A stretch of DNA of 64,000 nt from Nitrospirota bacterium. GTDB lineage: Bacteria; Nitrospirota; Nitrospiria; Nitrospirales; Nitrospiraceae. The translations under genes and the position numbers were made by a program. Below, in pieces: positions 23,754 through 32,035 of this stretch. Each line of letters opens with the position of its first letter. The first letter of the stretch is position 1. The notes under the pieces were generated by a model, which made no database searches, was not told the DNA's origin, and saw only the letters and a list, made by a program, of their open reading frames with translations. The DNA is taken from assembly GCA_004296885.1 (NCBI GenBank), contig SCVN01000023.1, forward strand, positions 186,001 through 250,000. Reading direction: 5' to 3'.

Positions 23754-24302
23754 ATGGAACTGACGCTGCTACTGAACTCGACCTACGAACCGCTTCGAGT
23801 CGTCACCTGGAAAAAAGCCATTACGCTCCTCTGGCAGGAGAAGGTGGAAGTCCTGGAAGTGTACGACCGGGACATCCAGGGGATTTCGATCTCCATCAAG
23901 CTTCCGGCCGTCATGCGGCTGCTCAAGCTGGTCAAGTTGAAGGACAGTCACCGGGCGGTCAAATTTTCCCGTATTAATATTTTTACGCGCGACGGCTATA
24001 CCTGCCAGTACTGCAGCCAGAAATTCCGGACCGAGGACCTGACCTTCGACCACGTCGTCCCCATCGCCAAGGGGGGCAAGAAGACCTGGGAAAACATCGT
24101 CACGGCCTGCTGGCGCTGCAACAACCGCAAGAGCGGACGGACGCCGGACGAAGCCAGCATGCGGCTAATCCGGAGGCCGGTCAAGCCGCGCTGGAATCCC
24201 GTGATCACGATCACGATCGGCATCAGGAACGCACCGGAAAGCTGGCGGGACTATCTGTACTGGAACCTGGAACTGGAGGCGGACGCACCGGAGGCAGGCT
24301 AG
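23754..24302 (+). CDS. HNH endonuclease-family protein
   Basis: 182 residues. The HNH/zinc-knuckle module runs FTRDGYTCQYCSQKF, LTFDHVVPIAKGGKKTWENIVTACWRCNNRKSG: two CxxC pairs for zinc and a DH...N...H-type catalytic core. The first 80 residues (LLLNSTYEPLRVVTWKKAITLLWQ) match the common chromosomal HNH family whose role is unknown. AGGAGG 4 nt before the ATG at 23754 defines the start. Confidence 0.88.
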   Translation: MELTLLLNSTYEPLRVVTWKKAITLLWQEKVEVLEVYDRDIQGISISIKLPAVMRLLKLVKLKDSHRAVKFSRINIFTRDGYTCQYCSQKFRTEDLTFDHVVPIAKGGKKTWENIVTACWRCNNRKSGRTPDEASMRLIRRPVKPRWNPVITITIGIRNAPESWRDYLYWNLELEADAPEAG

Positions 24303-24309
24303 TATTCCT

Positions 24310-24762
24310 TTAGTACTCCTTGTCGATCACGATCGCCACTTCCCGCGATCCCACCAAGGTTGGATTCTTCGCAAACTTCCCTTCCAAATCTCCCGGCTGC
24401 GGCGGCCCGGCCTGGCCGTCCCGGTCGATGCGAGCCAGCACATCCACCATCCCGCGTAATTCCGACCCGCTTGCCATCACGTCCTGATTGGTAATTTCGA
24501 ACGAGACCGGAAACGTCGGGTTGTCGATACGCTTCGCCGCCAGGGGACGGGGCGCTCCCTGCGGCCTGCGAACGATGACGAACAGCACGTCCGTCGGGCG
24601 GACTTTTGACGCCAAGGCCGGATCGATTGTGACCTGTCCGGCAATCACGCCGCTGCCCGACGGTTTTTCGCACCCGTGCGCCAGCCCCATCCAAGCGGCC
24701 AAACCTGCCAGGGCAATCACGCCGCCGGCCATCCCGATCACCCGCATTGTGCCTTCTGCCAC
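24310..24762 (-). CDS. CcmI C-terminal-domain-like periplasmic protein
   Basis: 150 residues. A hydrophobic anchor or signal (MAGGVIALAGLAAWMGLAHG) is followed by VIAGQVTIDPALASKVRPTDVLFVIVR and ending PQPGDLEGKF...GSREVAIVIDKEY, the pattern of the C-terminal domain of the cytochrome c biogenesis factor CcmI/CycH, which binds apocytochrome. Here it stands alone without TPR repeats. A start codon GTG at 24762 is chosen because AAGGAGG sits 6 nt upstream. The cysteine after the hydrophobic segment lacks a standard lipobox. Confidence 0.65.
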   Translation of the reverse strand: MAEGTMRVIGMAGGVIALAGLAAWMGLAHGCEKPSGSGVIAGQVTIDPALASKVRPTDVLFVIVRRPQGAPRPLAAKRIDNPTFPVSFEITNQDVMASGSELRGMVDVLARIDRDGQAGPPQPGDLEGKFAKNPTLVGSREVAIVIDKEY

Positions 24763-24935
24763 CTGCGTCCTCCTTCACGTCAGACCCAACCAGAACAGCC
24801 AACGCGGCGCATTATACAAGCCGGATCGGGGAATAGAAAGGGAGCTTCCTCCAGGCAGGGAGGCTGTTGTATGATACGCGCCGGCAAGCACCAACGAGGG
24901 CATACAGGTCTTGAGATGATGGGTAGGGAGGAGCA

Positions 24936-25571
24936 ATGGCAGCCAATCCAGGGTTTCAAGTCTCACTCGATGTAAAAGGACGGTCCTGCGTGGTCTTGGG
25001 AGGCGATGACGAAGCCTCCGACAAGGTGGACCGCCTCTTGGACAGCGGCGCCAAGGTCACGGTGATCAGCCCCACCTTGAACGACCACCTTCGGAAACTC
25101 ACGGCGACCGCCAAGATCCTGCACCGGGTCCGGCTGTTTCGTTCAACCGACGCGCAGGGCTGCTTCCTCGTCGTCAACACCCTAAGGCACGATCAGGACT
25201 TTTCCCGTTCCCTCTACGAACTGGCCCAGAAGGAGCGGTTTCTGCTCCTCGCGTCAGACCAGCCTGAACACTCGACGGTGATGCTTCCCGCCGTGGCCAA
25301 GCGGGGTCATTTGCGCCTGGCCATCAGCACCAGCGGCGTGGCGCCGGTCCTGGCCGGCAAAATCAGACAGGATTGCGAGCAGCTCTTCGATGAGGAGTTC
25401 GAGCGATTCCTGGAATGGTTGGCCGTCATCCGGGATGAAACCAAGGCTGCCGAGCCGGACGCGGAGCAACGTCGCGCCAAGTTGCGCGAGGCCGTCGAAG
25501 GCTTCAAGCTCAGCGGCACCATTCAATACCCGAAAGCCTGGCTCAATGCGCGCCGGCAACAACAAGCCTGA
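24936..25571 (+). CDS. Precorrin-2 dehydrogenase/sirohydrochlorin ferrochelatase-like protein (CysG N-terminal/Met8 family)
   Basis: 211 residues. Family members oxidise precorrin-2 to sirohydrochlorin and may insert iron, giving sirohaem. The layout matches: an N-terminal Rossmann strand CVVLGGDDEASDKVDRLL, AKVTVISP, then STVMLPAVAKRGHLRLAISTSGVAPVLAGKIR. Two features are divergent: the usual GGGxVA loop reads GGDDEA, and the TDD segment is TLRHDQDF. GGGAGGAGC precedes the ATG. It is followed by an MTH1187-family gene after 16 nt. Its substrate could come from the CobA-HemD fusion at 45.3 kb. Confidence 0.72.
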   Translation: MAANPGFQVSLDVKGRSCVVLGGDDEASDKVDRLLDSGAKVTVISPTLNDHLRKLTATAKILHRVRLFRSTDAQGCFLVVNTLRHDQDFSRSLYELAQKERFLLLASDQPEHSTVMLPAVAKRGHLRLAISTSGVAPVLAGKIRQDCEQLFDEEFERFLEWLAVIRDETKAAEPDAEQRRAKLREAVEGFKLSGTIQYPKAWLNARRQQQA

Positions 25572-25587
25572 TTGGAAGGAGCGATAC

Positions 25588-25896
25588 ATGGTCCTCTTGG
25601 AATTCAGCATGTCCCCGCTGGGCAAAGGGGAGAGCGTCGGCAAGTACGTGTCGCGATCCCTGGACATCATCGACAAGAGCGGGGTGGACTACCGGCTCAA
25701 CCCGATGGGCACGGTCCTGGAAGGGGAGTGGGACGAGGTGTTCGGGGTGGTGCGCAAGTGTTACGAACGGATGAAGAAAGACTGTGGCCGCATCTCCTGC
25801 ACGATCAAGGTGGATTACCGCAAAGGACACAAGGGACGCCTCGCCGGCAAAGTCGCCAGTGTGGAGAAAAAGCTCAAGCGAAAGCTCAAGACCTAG
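25588..25896 (+). CDS. MTH1187/YkoF-family thiamine-binding-type protein
   Basis: 102 residues. The sequence begins MVLLEFSMSPLGKGESVGKYV and continues LNPMGTVLEGEWDEVFGVV, the conserved pattern of the MTH1187 (DUF77) family, small tetrameric ferredoxin-like-fold proteins some of which bind thiamine. GGAAGGAG lies 6 nt before the ATG at 25588; the open frame extends upstream inside the previous gene but that part is out of phase with known family length. The role here is uncertain. Confidence 0.82.
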   Translation: MVLLEFSMSPLGKGESVGKYVSRSLDIIDKSGVDYRLNPMGTVLEGEWDEVFGVVRKCYERMKKDCGRISCTIKVDYRKGHKGRLAGKVASVEKKLKRKLKT

Positions 25897-26040
25897 CAGA
25901 TCGCAACGGCTGGCGACGGGAGGACAGTCGGCATCCCTTCACTACAAGCCATGGGGCACAGAGACGGGTGACAAAGGGCGGGCAACTCAGGCGTCGGCCT
26001 GATGCGATGATCTCCTCAAGCTAGCCGCACCATACCGTTG

Positions 26041-26080
26041 GCAGGTCGCCTCAACGGACGACCGGAGCCCGGCGACCTGC
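26041..26080. repeat. 40-bp hairpin repeat, outer copy 1
   Basis: A 10-bp perfect stem (GCAGGTCGCC / GGCGACCTGC) encloses a 20-base loop region. A second copy lies inverted at 26671-26710 and is identical at 34 of 40 positions. This is typical of REP-like extragenic palindromes. It lies in a 973-bp stretch without intact genes. Confidence 0.65.
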
Positions 26081-26168
26081 ACCCTCTTGGCTATTAAACT
26101 TGCTTTGCCCGCCAGACCGAACGCCTTCGTGCCCATCCCTTCCACCCGCGTCGAGAATAAAAAAGAAC

Positions 26169-26205
26169 GAGCAGGGACAGGCCGCTTGTAGGCCTGTCCC
26201 TGTTC
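26169..26205. repeat. Hairpin repeat, inner copy 1 (loop GCTTGTA)
   Basis: CAGGGACAGGCC, a 7-base loop GCTTGTA, and GGCCTGTCCCTG form a perfect 12-bp stem, extended to 15 with one G-T pair. The same structure is found inverted at 26553-26589. It could act as a terminator but has no T-run; the duplication suggests a mobile or REP-like unit. Confidence 0.65.
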
Positions 26206-26337
26206 CTAATCCCATCAAGATTAGATTCTTCCCCAACAGGAATCGTTATTGTGCTCGGCTGGCTGGTTTGGGAGGCCAGCCTTTTCCCCTTTGGTCATCA
26301 GGTAACTTCTCGATTGGACCCGAGCTAGTTATCGTCC

Positions 26338-26532
26338 TCACAACCGCTGGGTAGCCAAGCACATAGCCATCTCGCACATAGTTATCGAACAAGTCTTGCC
26401 CCCGAAGTGCCGGCCGATCTCCGGGAACGAGGAGTCCGTCATCTCACGACAGAGACACACGGCGATCTGCCGCAGATAGGCCAGCGCCTTGCTCCACCAC
26501 CGGCTCTTCAACTCGGCGATCTTCACATGCAA
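26338..26532 (-). pseudogene. Decayed fragment of a DnaA domain IV (DNA-binding) coding sequence
   Basis: The minus strand encodes LRQIAVCLCREMTDSSFPEI followed by GRHFGGK, closely matching the conserved DnaA C-terminal helix-turn-helix (PRQIAMYLCRELTDxSFPEIG and FGGKDHTT). Upstream, VKIAELKSR resembles the DnaA lead-in. The DnaA-box recognition loop DHTTV is degraded to TCSITM and the frame ends soon after at a stop. Nothing upstream encodes the AAA+ part: the inner hairpin begins about 20 bp away. It is therefore a remnant, either of a dnaA copy or of a transposase with a DnaA-like C-terminus. Confidence 0.55.
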
Positions 26533-26552
26533 GAGGGATTTATAGAAAACAG

Positions 26553-26589
26553 AACGGGGGATAGGTCTACAAGCGACCTGTCCCCCGTT
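26553..26589. repeat. Hairpin repeat, inner copy 2 (loop TACAAGC)
   Basis: AACGGGGGATAGGTC, loop TACAAGC, GACCTGTCCCCCGTT: 14 Watson-Crick pairs and one G-T pair. Read on the minus strand it aligns with inner copy 1, including the identical loop, and a C-G pair there is replaced by T-A here, so pairing is conserved while sequence changes. Confidence 0.65.
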
Positions 26590-26670
26590 TACTTTCTCTC
26601 CCCTCAGCTGGAACGGCTAGGCAGGGAGGTGGCGGCACGGCGGGGATGGAGCATCAAGAGCAGGAGGAGT

Positions 26671-26710
26671 GCCGGTCGCCAGGCTCCGCTCATCCGTTGA
26701 GGCGACCGAC
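26671..26710. repeat. 40-bp hairpin repeat, outer copy 2 (inverted)
   Basis: Inverted copy of the element at 26041-26080. Its stem (GCCGGTCGCC / GGCGACCGAC) keeps 9 Watson-Crick pairs plus one wobble. The outer and inner pairs together enclose the DnaA-like remnant symmetrically. Confidence 0.62.
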
Positions 26711-26869
26711 CAACAGTAAGGGCGAGGGTGCAGTTTGAGATCAACGCATCGTGCCGCCGCCGAGGCTGTCAGCCGTTCGTCAGCCGAGCTATCTAAATTC
26801 TGCGAATGTTTTAGACGCAAGCGGCAAGAGGACTGGCAAGAAGTTGCTGCGATTCTTTCGAGATGCCAG

Positions 26870-27847
26870 TTAAAACACTGAAAACTTGAAGTATTTAGTG
26901 GGGTTCTTTTTGACGTCTTCGATCAGGCTCTCCACTTCGGTCAGTAGCTTATCCGCCCGCTGGTAGAGTTCATCCTGATTGATCAGCTTGCCCGCCGTGC
27001 CCTGGCTTCCTTCTACTTTCGCCAGCAATTGCTCGCCCCTGCTGGTCAAATTGTCCAGTCGCTTGTAGAGGGTCGGGTCGGCCAACCTGGCCAGGGTCCC
27101 GTTCTGATCGTTGAGCTTGCCGGCCAGGGCGTTCAGTTCCTTGACCGCCTGGTTGGCCCGCACATAGAGCTCCTTGTCCGTCATCAACTGCCCGATCGTG
27201 CCCTGGCCCTTCTCCACTTTTTCCAGCAAGGCCACGCCCTTTTCGGAGGCGATCTCGATGTTTTGCACCGCCTTCTTGGACTGTTCATAGAGAGCCGGAT
27301 CGGACAGCAGTTTGCTGGCCGTGCCCTGGCCTTCGTTCAGCCGCACGAGAACCTTCTGCATTTCACGCAATGCCGCATTGACGTTATCCAGCGTAGCGCT
27401 CGCACCGGAAGCAAGGTTCGTCAGGTCCGACTCGGCCTCGCCGACCAGGACGCTGCCAGGCGCCAAGGCCGGCTCGGTCTGGCTGCCGGGCATGATCTCC
27501 AGAAACTTGTCCCCCAGCAGGCCCATCGGTCTGATGCTGATCTTGGCATCCCGATGAATGTGCGGCGCCACGGCCTTCTGCACCGTGAAGAGAATGTCCA
27601 CGTTGGGAGAATCCTGCGCGATGGCGATGCGGTGCACATTGCCGATATCTACCCCGTTCATGCGCACGGGGCCTCCGACCTTGAGCCCCTGCGTGTGAAC
27701 CACAGTGGCCCGAAACTTGACCTGCCTGGCGAAGAGACCCATCCCTTCCTCCAGGTTCATGATCACCCCGATCAGGATCGCCAGGGCCACCAGCACAAGC
27801 ATGCCCACCTTCACTTGGGCCCAATGGAGCTGCGACTGCCTGTTCAT
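26870..27847 (-). CDS. mlaD: MlaD-type MCE-domain protein of a lipid ABC transporter
   Basis: Periplasmic substrate-binding component of the Mla retrograde phospholipid transport system. One N-terminal membrane anchor (VGMLVLVALAILIGVIMNL, residues 13-31) is followed by an MCE domain (VHTQGLKVGGPVRMNGVDIG; ISIRPMGLLGDKFLEIMPG). A long helical C-terminal region contains repeated EGQGTxxxLxxDxxLYxxA units. The unit recurs about four times (GQGTASKLLSD, GQGTIGQLMTD, GTLARL, GTAGKLINQ), as in longer MCE proteins. Its ATG overlaps the mlaF stop. Confidence 0.92.
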   Translation of the reverse strand: MNRQSQLHWAQVKVGMLVLVALAILIGVIMNLEEGMGLFARQVKFRATVVHTQGLKVGGPVRMNGVDIGNVHRIAIAQDSPNVDILFTVQKAVAPHIHRDAKISIRPMGLLGDKFLEIMPGSQTEPALAPGSVLVGEAESDLTNLASGASATLDNVNAALREMQKVLVRLNEGQGTASKLLSDPALYEQSKKAVQNIEIASEKGVALLEKVEKGQGTIGQLMTDKELYVRANQAVKELNALAGKLNDQNGTLARLADPTLYKRLDNLTSRGEQLLAKVEGSQGTAGKLINQDELYQRADKLLTEVESLIEDVKKNPTKYFKFSVF

Positions 27848-28656
27848 GACACACTCCTTGGTGTGGCAATCGGCCGCACGAGCGACTCATCGGACATGCC
27901 ATTCGAGTTGGGCGAGGGCGTCCATTCCGACGGCATGCTGCTCGGGTCGAGGAATTGTCTCACCTCCGGCCGTTCGCAACGCCGGAGTTCATCCGGAGTG
28001 CCGTCGAAAGCCAGCCGTCCTTTGACGATCAAGATCATCCGGTCCGCGACCCGGTAGGCGGTATCCAAATCGTGCGTGACGACGACCTGGGTGACGCCCA
28101 TGGTCTTGAGCCGGAGAATCAGCCGGCCGATCACGCAGGTATTGATCGGGTCCAGGCCGGCGGTCGGCTCGTCGTAGAGGAGAGTCTTGGCCCCGCTGGC
28201 CAGGGCCCTGGCGATGCCGACCCGCTTCCGCATGCCGCCGCTCAGTTCCGCCGGCATCTTGTCGAGTATGTCGTCCAGCCCGACGAAGCACAGGCTTTCC
28301 AGCGCCTTCTGCTCGATCTCTTCGTCGGAAAGCAGGCCCTGTTCCCACAAGCGGTAGCCGACATTCTCACGGACGGAGAGGGAATCGAACAGGGCCGCAT
28401 CCTGAAACACCATGGCCATCTGTTGCCTGACTTGAAACAGGTCACGCTCCGGCAGGCCGGTAATGTCCTGCCCGGCTACCTTGATCCCGCCCTTGTCCGG
28501 GCGGTAGAGGCCCAGCGCCAGCCGGAGCAGGGTGGTCTTGCCCGACCCGCTGCCTCCCAGGATCACCCTGGTCTCTCCCGGCTGCACCACGAACGAGACG
28601 TCCTTGAGGATCAGCCGATCCCCCAGCGTCAGCCAGACATTCGCATACTCGATCAT
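27844..28656 (-). CDS. mlaF: MlaF-type ABC transporter ATP-binding protein
   Basis: ATPase of the Mla lipid transporter. Walker A GGSGSGKTTLL near residue 35, Q-loop MAMVFQDAALFDSL, signature LSGGMRKRVGIARAL, Walker B LLYDEPTAGLDP and switch His (VVTHDLDT) are all present. At 270 residues it is full length. It lies between mlaE (20-nt gap) and mlaD (4-nt overlap), the standard order. Confidence 0.94.
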   Translation of the reverse strand: MIEYANVWLTLGDRLILKDVSFVVQPGETRVILGGSGSGKTTLLRLALGLYRPDKGGIKVAGQDITGLPERDLFQVRQQMAMVFQDAALFDSLSVRENVGYRLWEQGLLSDEEIEQKALESLCFVGLDDILDKMPAELSGGMRKRVGIARALASGAKTLLYDEPTAGLDPINTCVIGRLILRLKTMGVTQVVVTHDLDTAYRVADRMILIVKGRLAFDGTPDELRRCERPEVRQFLDPSSMPSEWTPSPNSNGMSDESLVRPIATPRSVS

Positions 28657-28676
28657 CGTCGCCCCGCGCCTCTAGC

Positions 28677-29474
28677 TTAGGCAAAGGCCATGAAGAACTT
28701 CGTAATAAAAAAATCGCTGGCCAGGATCAAAATGGACGAATAGACCATGGACTGGGTGGTGGAGACACCCACGCCGGCCGTGCCGCCCTTCGTCGAAAAT
28801 CCGGCATAGCAACTCACCATCGCAATGATGAATCCGAAGACCAGGGGTTTGACCAGCCCTTGCACGATGTCGTCGAGTTGAATCGCTTCGAACGCCCAGG
28901 TCCAGTAGAAATAAGAGTCGATGGCCAGGTACAGCCTTGCGACCAGCCACCCGCCCAGAATCGCGATGCAGTTCGTGATGATCGTCAGCAGGGGGATCAT
29001 GATGAGACAGGCGGCCAGCCTGGTCGTGGCCAGCTTTTTGATTGGATCGGTGCCTTCCGCGCGGAGGGCGTCGATCTGTTCCGTCACTTGCATCGACGCG
29101 ATCTCTGAGGCGATGCCGGTTCCCACACGTCCCGCGATCATCAGGGCGGCCAGGACCGGGCCCAGCTCCCGGACGACGCTTTCGCTGATCAGGCGGGACA
29201 CGTACATCGTCGCGCCGTAGGGCTCCAGCTGCACCGCGCCTTGCAGCGCCAGCACCATGCCCGTGAACAAACCGGTCAACATCACGATGAACAGGGACCC
29301 GACGCCGATCCGGTCCAGTTGCAGCATGATTTCTCGAAGATACCAGGGAGGCCGGACCAGCCCGGCGACCGTCTGGGCGCAAAGGATCGTAAACTCCTGC
29401 ACGATCAGGAGCAGATCGAAGAGCCTGGCCGCAAGATTGAACGAGGTCGGCATCACCGCACCGTCTTTCTGCAT
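28677..29474 (-). CDS. mlaE: MlaE-type ABC transporter permease
   Basis: Inner-membrane permease with about five spans. Diagnostic segments are VARELGPVLAALMIAGRVGTGIASEI-like VVRELGPVLAALMIAGRVG and ASMQVTEQIDALRAEGTDP, the conserved MlaE/YrbE signature. ATG at 29474 follows AGGGGG by 5 nt; GTG at 29477 is an alternative. It is first in an mlaEFD operon with its own promoter; mlaC and mlaB are not adjacent. Confidence 0.93.
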   Translation of the reverse strand: MQKDGAVMPTSFNLAARLFDLLLIVQEFTILCAQTVAGLVRPPWYLREIMLQLDRIGVGSLFIVMLTGLFTGMVLALQGAVQLEPYGATMYVSRLISESVVRELGPVLAALMIAGRVGTGIASEIASMQVTEQIDALRAEGTDPIKKLATTRLAACLIMIPLLTIITNCIAILGGWLVARLYLAIDSYFYWTWAFEAIQLDDIVQGLVKPLVFGFIIAMVSCYAGFSTKGGTAGVGVSTTQSMVYSSILILASDFFITKFFMAFA

Positions 29475-29495
29475 CACCGCCCCCTGTCACGCGCC

Positions 29496-29524
29496 ATTAT
29501 AGGGCAACCGCCCGGCGCGAACAA
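29496..29524 (-). promoter_or_regulatory. Sigma70 promoter of mlaEFD
   Basis: On the minus strand TTGTTC (29519-29524), 17 bp, TATAAT (29496-29501), a consensus -10. The leader to the ATG at 29474 is about 15 nt and holds the AGGGGG ribosome-binding site. Confidence 0.6.
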
Positions 29525-29570
29525 CGAACACCACCGGAGGATATCGCCCGGGCTGGGAGCAAGGCGATGT

Positions 29571-30698
29571 TCAGGAATAGACCCGCAGTACCCGCGGCCC
29601 GATCCCGCAGAGGACTTCGTAGGGAATCGTCCCGCTCCAGGCTGCCAGGTCGGTCGCCAGGATTGCGTCGGTCCCTTGGCGGCCGATCACGACCACCTCG
29701 TCGCCGGGGCGGACGTCCGGCAGGTCCGTCACATCCACCAACGTCATGTCCATGCAGACCCGTCCCACGACCGGACACCTCCGGCCCTGCACCAGTAGAT
29801 GCCCGCGGTTGGAGAGGGCCCGGCTATAGCCATCCGCATAGCCGATCGGCAGGACGGCAATCTTGGAAGGCCTGCTTGCGACGAAGGATCGGTTGTAGCC
29901 CACACTGTCGCCCTGCGCCAGACTCCTGACTTGCGCAACCTGGCTGCGCAGGGAGAGGACCGGTTTCAGCGTCTCCGCCTGGCCGCTTTGCGGAGCGGTG
30001 GAGTACCCATAGAGCATGATGCCGGGCCGCACCAAGTTGAAGTGCGCGGCCGGATGCCCAAGGATGGCCGCGCTGTTGGCTGCATGGATCAGCGGAACCG
30101 GGAGGCCGGCCTTACGCAGCCCGGCCAGGACCGTTTGGAACCGCTCGATCTGGATCTGGGTATAGGCAGGATCGGCATTATCGGCATCGGCCAGATGCGT
30201 CATGAGCCCTTCCAACCGCAACGGACCTTGGAAGACAGGGGATTGGAGCAGGGGCAATACTTGTTCCGACAGGAGACCGAGCCGTCCCATCCCCGTATCA
30301 ACCTTGAGATGGACCGGGTAGGGATTCGACCTGCGGCCGAGCCTGGCCGCCAGCTCTGCCGCAATGCTCGACTCGTAAATGACCGGCGTCAGGGCATAGC
30401 CCAGCAGATCGGCGAGCTGGGCCGGAGGCAAAGCTCCCATGACCAAAATCTGCGCCTGGATACCGGCGTCACGAAGTTGGGCCCCTTCCTGGATCGTGGC
30501 GACCGCGAACCGCGTTACTCCTTGCTGTGCCAAAGCCTTGGTGATGGCGACGGCGCCGTGCCCATAGGCATCGGCCTTGACGACGGCCAGGATGTCGCAA
30601 CCGTGGGACAAGAGTTGCCGCGCCTGCCGCAGATTGGACGTCAGGGCAGAGAAATCGACAGAAGCGATGGTCGGGGGTGCGGTCGTGAGGGGAGACAC
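29571..30698 (-). CDS. alr: Alanine racemase
   Basis: PLP enzyme interconverting L- and D-alanine for peptidoglycan. The PLP-lysine motif AVVKADAYGHGAV is at residues 38-50; KVDTGMGRLGL and the catalytic Tyr segment (GYNRSFVA), plus RVCMDMTLVDVT, are conserved. Full length at 375. It follows frr by 36 nt at the end of the rpsB-tsf-pyrH-frr cluster. Confidence 0.94.
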   Translation of the reverse strand: MSPLTTAPPTIASVDFSALTSNLRQARQLLSHGCDILAVVKADAYGHGAVAITKALAQQGVTRFAVATIQEGAQLRDAGIQAQILVMGALPPAQLADLLGYALTPVIYESSIAAELAARLGRRSNPYPVHLKVDTGMGRLGLLSEQVLPLLQSPVFQGPLRLEGLMTHLADADNADPAYTQIQIERFQTVLAGLRKAGLPVPLIHAANSAAILGHPAAHFNLVRPGIMLYGYSTAPQSGQAETLKPVLSLRSQVAQVRSLAQGDSVGYNRSFVASRPSKIAVLPIGYADGYSRALSNRGHLLVQGRRCPVVGRVCMDMTLVDVTDLPDVRPGDEVVVIGRQGTDAILATDLAAWSGTIPYEVLCGIGPRVLRVYS

Positions 30699-30734
30699 GC
30701 TGGTTACTGAGATCGAAGCGGACCGCGAGCCCGC

Positions 30735-31292
30735 TCAGATTTCGAGGATCTCCTCCTCCTTTTTCTTGAGGGTCTGGTCGACTTTCTGGACGTATTGATC
30801 GGTCACCTTCTGGATCTCGGCTTCCGCCTTGCGGACGTCGTCTTCAGACAACTTGCCGTCCTTGTGCAGGCCCTTGAGTTCCTCGTTGCCCTCGCGGCGG
30901 ATGTTCCGAAGCTGGACCTTGCTCTCCTCCCCATGCTTCTTGCACAACTTGATCAGGTCCTTGCGCCGCTCCTCCGTCAGGGATGGGACCGGGATGCGAA
31001 TCAACTTGCCGTCGTTGGAGGGGGTGAGCCCGAGCCCGGAGGCCTGGATGGCCTTCTCGATTTCCTTGATGAGGGCCGGCTCCCAAGGCTGTACGGTGAT
31101 CAAGCGGCTCTCGGGCACGCCCAAATTGGCCACCTGCTTGAGGGGCGTCAACGTCCCGTAGTAGTCCACTTTCACCCCGTCCAGCAGAGCCAGGGAGGCA
31201 CGGCCGGTCCTGAGGGTGGCCAGATCCCGTTTCAGATGTTCCAGCGCCCCTTCCATCCGTTCCTGGACTTGTTTGTGCGTGGCGCCCGACAT
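30735..31292 (-). CDS. frr: Ribosome recycling factor
   Basis: Splits post-termination ribosomes together with EF-G. 185 residues, with the family's MEGALEHLKRDLATLRTGRAS start, VDYYGTLTPLKQVANLGVPE and PVPSLTEERRKDLIKLCKK. It lies 17 nt downstream of pyrH, the conserved bacterial order. Confidence 0.96.
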   Translation of the reverse strand: MSGATHKQVQERMEGALEHLKRDLATLRTGRASLALLDGVKVDYYGTLTPLKQVANLGVPESRLITVQPWEPALIKEIEKAIQASGLGLTPSNDGKLIRIPVPSLTEERRKDLIKLCKKHGEESKVQLRNIRREGNEELKGLHKDGKLSEDDVRKAEAEIQKVTDQYVQKVDQTLKKKEEEILEI

Positions 31293-31309
31293 AAGCCTCT
31301 TCCTCCGCC

Positions 31310-32035
31310 TCAGCGGCTGCCGGCGGTCACGAGCGTCCCGATCTTTTCCCCGCGCACGACCTTGGCCAGGTTGCCGCGTTCCTTCAGATTGAAGACGATC
31401 AGGGGCAGGTTGTTGTCCATGCAGAGCGTGACGGCCGTCGAATCCATGACTTTCAGGTTTTTATTGATGATGGACAGAAACGGCACCTCGGTGAACATCT
31501 TGGCGGTCGGGTTCGTGACCGGGTCCGCTTCGAAGACCCCGTTCACTTTGGTGCCTTTCATGATCACCTCGGCCCCGATCTCCATGGCGCGAAGGGCGGC
31601 GGCCGTATCGGTCGAAAAGTAGGGGTTGCCGGTTCCGCCGGCGAAGATGACGACGCGCTTCTTTTCCAGATGCCGGATCGCCCGGCGGCGGATGTATCCT
31701 TCAGCCAACTGCCGCATCTCGATGGCCGACTGGACGCGGGTCGTGACCCCTTTGCGTTCCAGCGCATTCTGCAGCGCCAGCGCGTTGAGCACGGTGGCAA
31801 GCATCCCCATATAATCCGCGGAGGCCCGTTCCATCCCGCTGGCACTGGCCGCGATGCCCCGGAAGATATTGCCGCCCCCGATGACCAGCGCTACTTCTAC
31901 ATTCAGCGCCACGACGGAGGCCACTTCCTCGGCCAGGCCTTCCAGCACGGACGGCTGAATACCGTAACCCTGGTCGCCGGCCAGAATCTCGCCGCTGATC
32001 TTGAGCAGGATCCGCCGGTATTTGGCGGCACTCAT
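31310..32035 (-). CDS. pyrH: UMP kinase
   Basis: Phosphorylates UMP to UDP with ATP. 241 residues: [13 protein letters not shown] at the N-terminus, [40 protein letters not shown] and [10 protein letters not shown] are typical of bacterial UMPK of the amino-acid-kinase fold. The ATG at 32035 overlaps the tsf stop (ATGA), so the longer open frame upstream belongs to antisense of tsf and is rejected. Confidence 0.95.
   Translation of the reverse strand: MSAAKYRRILLKISGEILAGDQGYGIQPSVLEGLAEEVASVVALNVEVALVIGGGNIFRGIAASASGMERASADYMGMLATVLNALALQNALERKGVTTRVQSAIEMRQLAEGYIRRRAIRHLEKKRVVIFAGGTGNPYFSTDTAAALRAMEIGAEVIMKGTKVNGVFEADPVTNPTAKMFTEVPFLSIINKNLKVMDSTAVTLCMDNNLPLIVFNLKERGNLAKVVRGEKIGTLVTAGSR

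Noticed and set aside
25560-25900. TPP riboswitch for the MTH1187 (thiamine-binding-type) gene
   Set aside because: The gene follows the dehydrogenase by 16 nt with no leader, and no THI-box-like sequence is present.
26100-26870. CRISPR array or prophage remnant in the gene-poor stretch
   Set aside because: There are only two pairs of inverted hairpins, not regularly spaced direct repeats, and no phage-type genes or cas genes.
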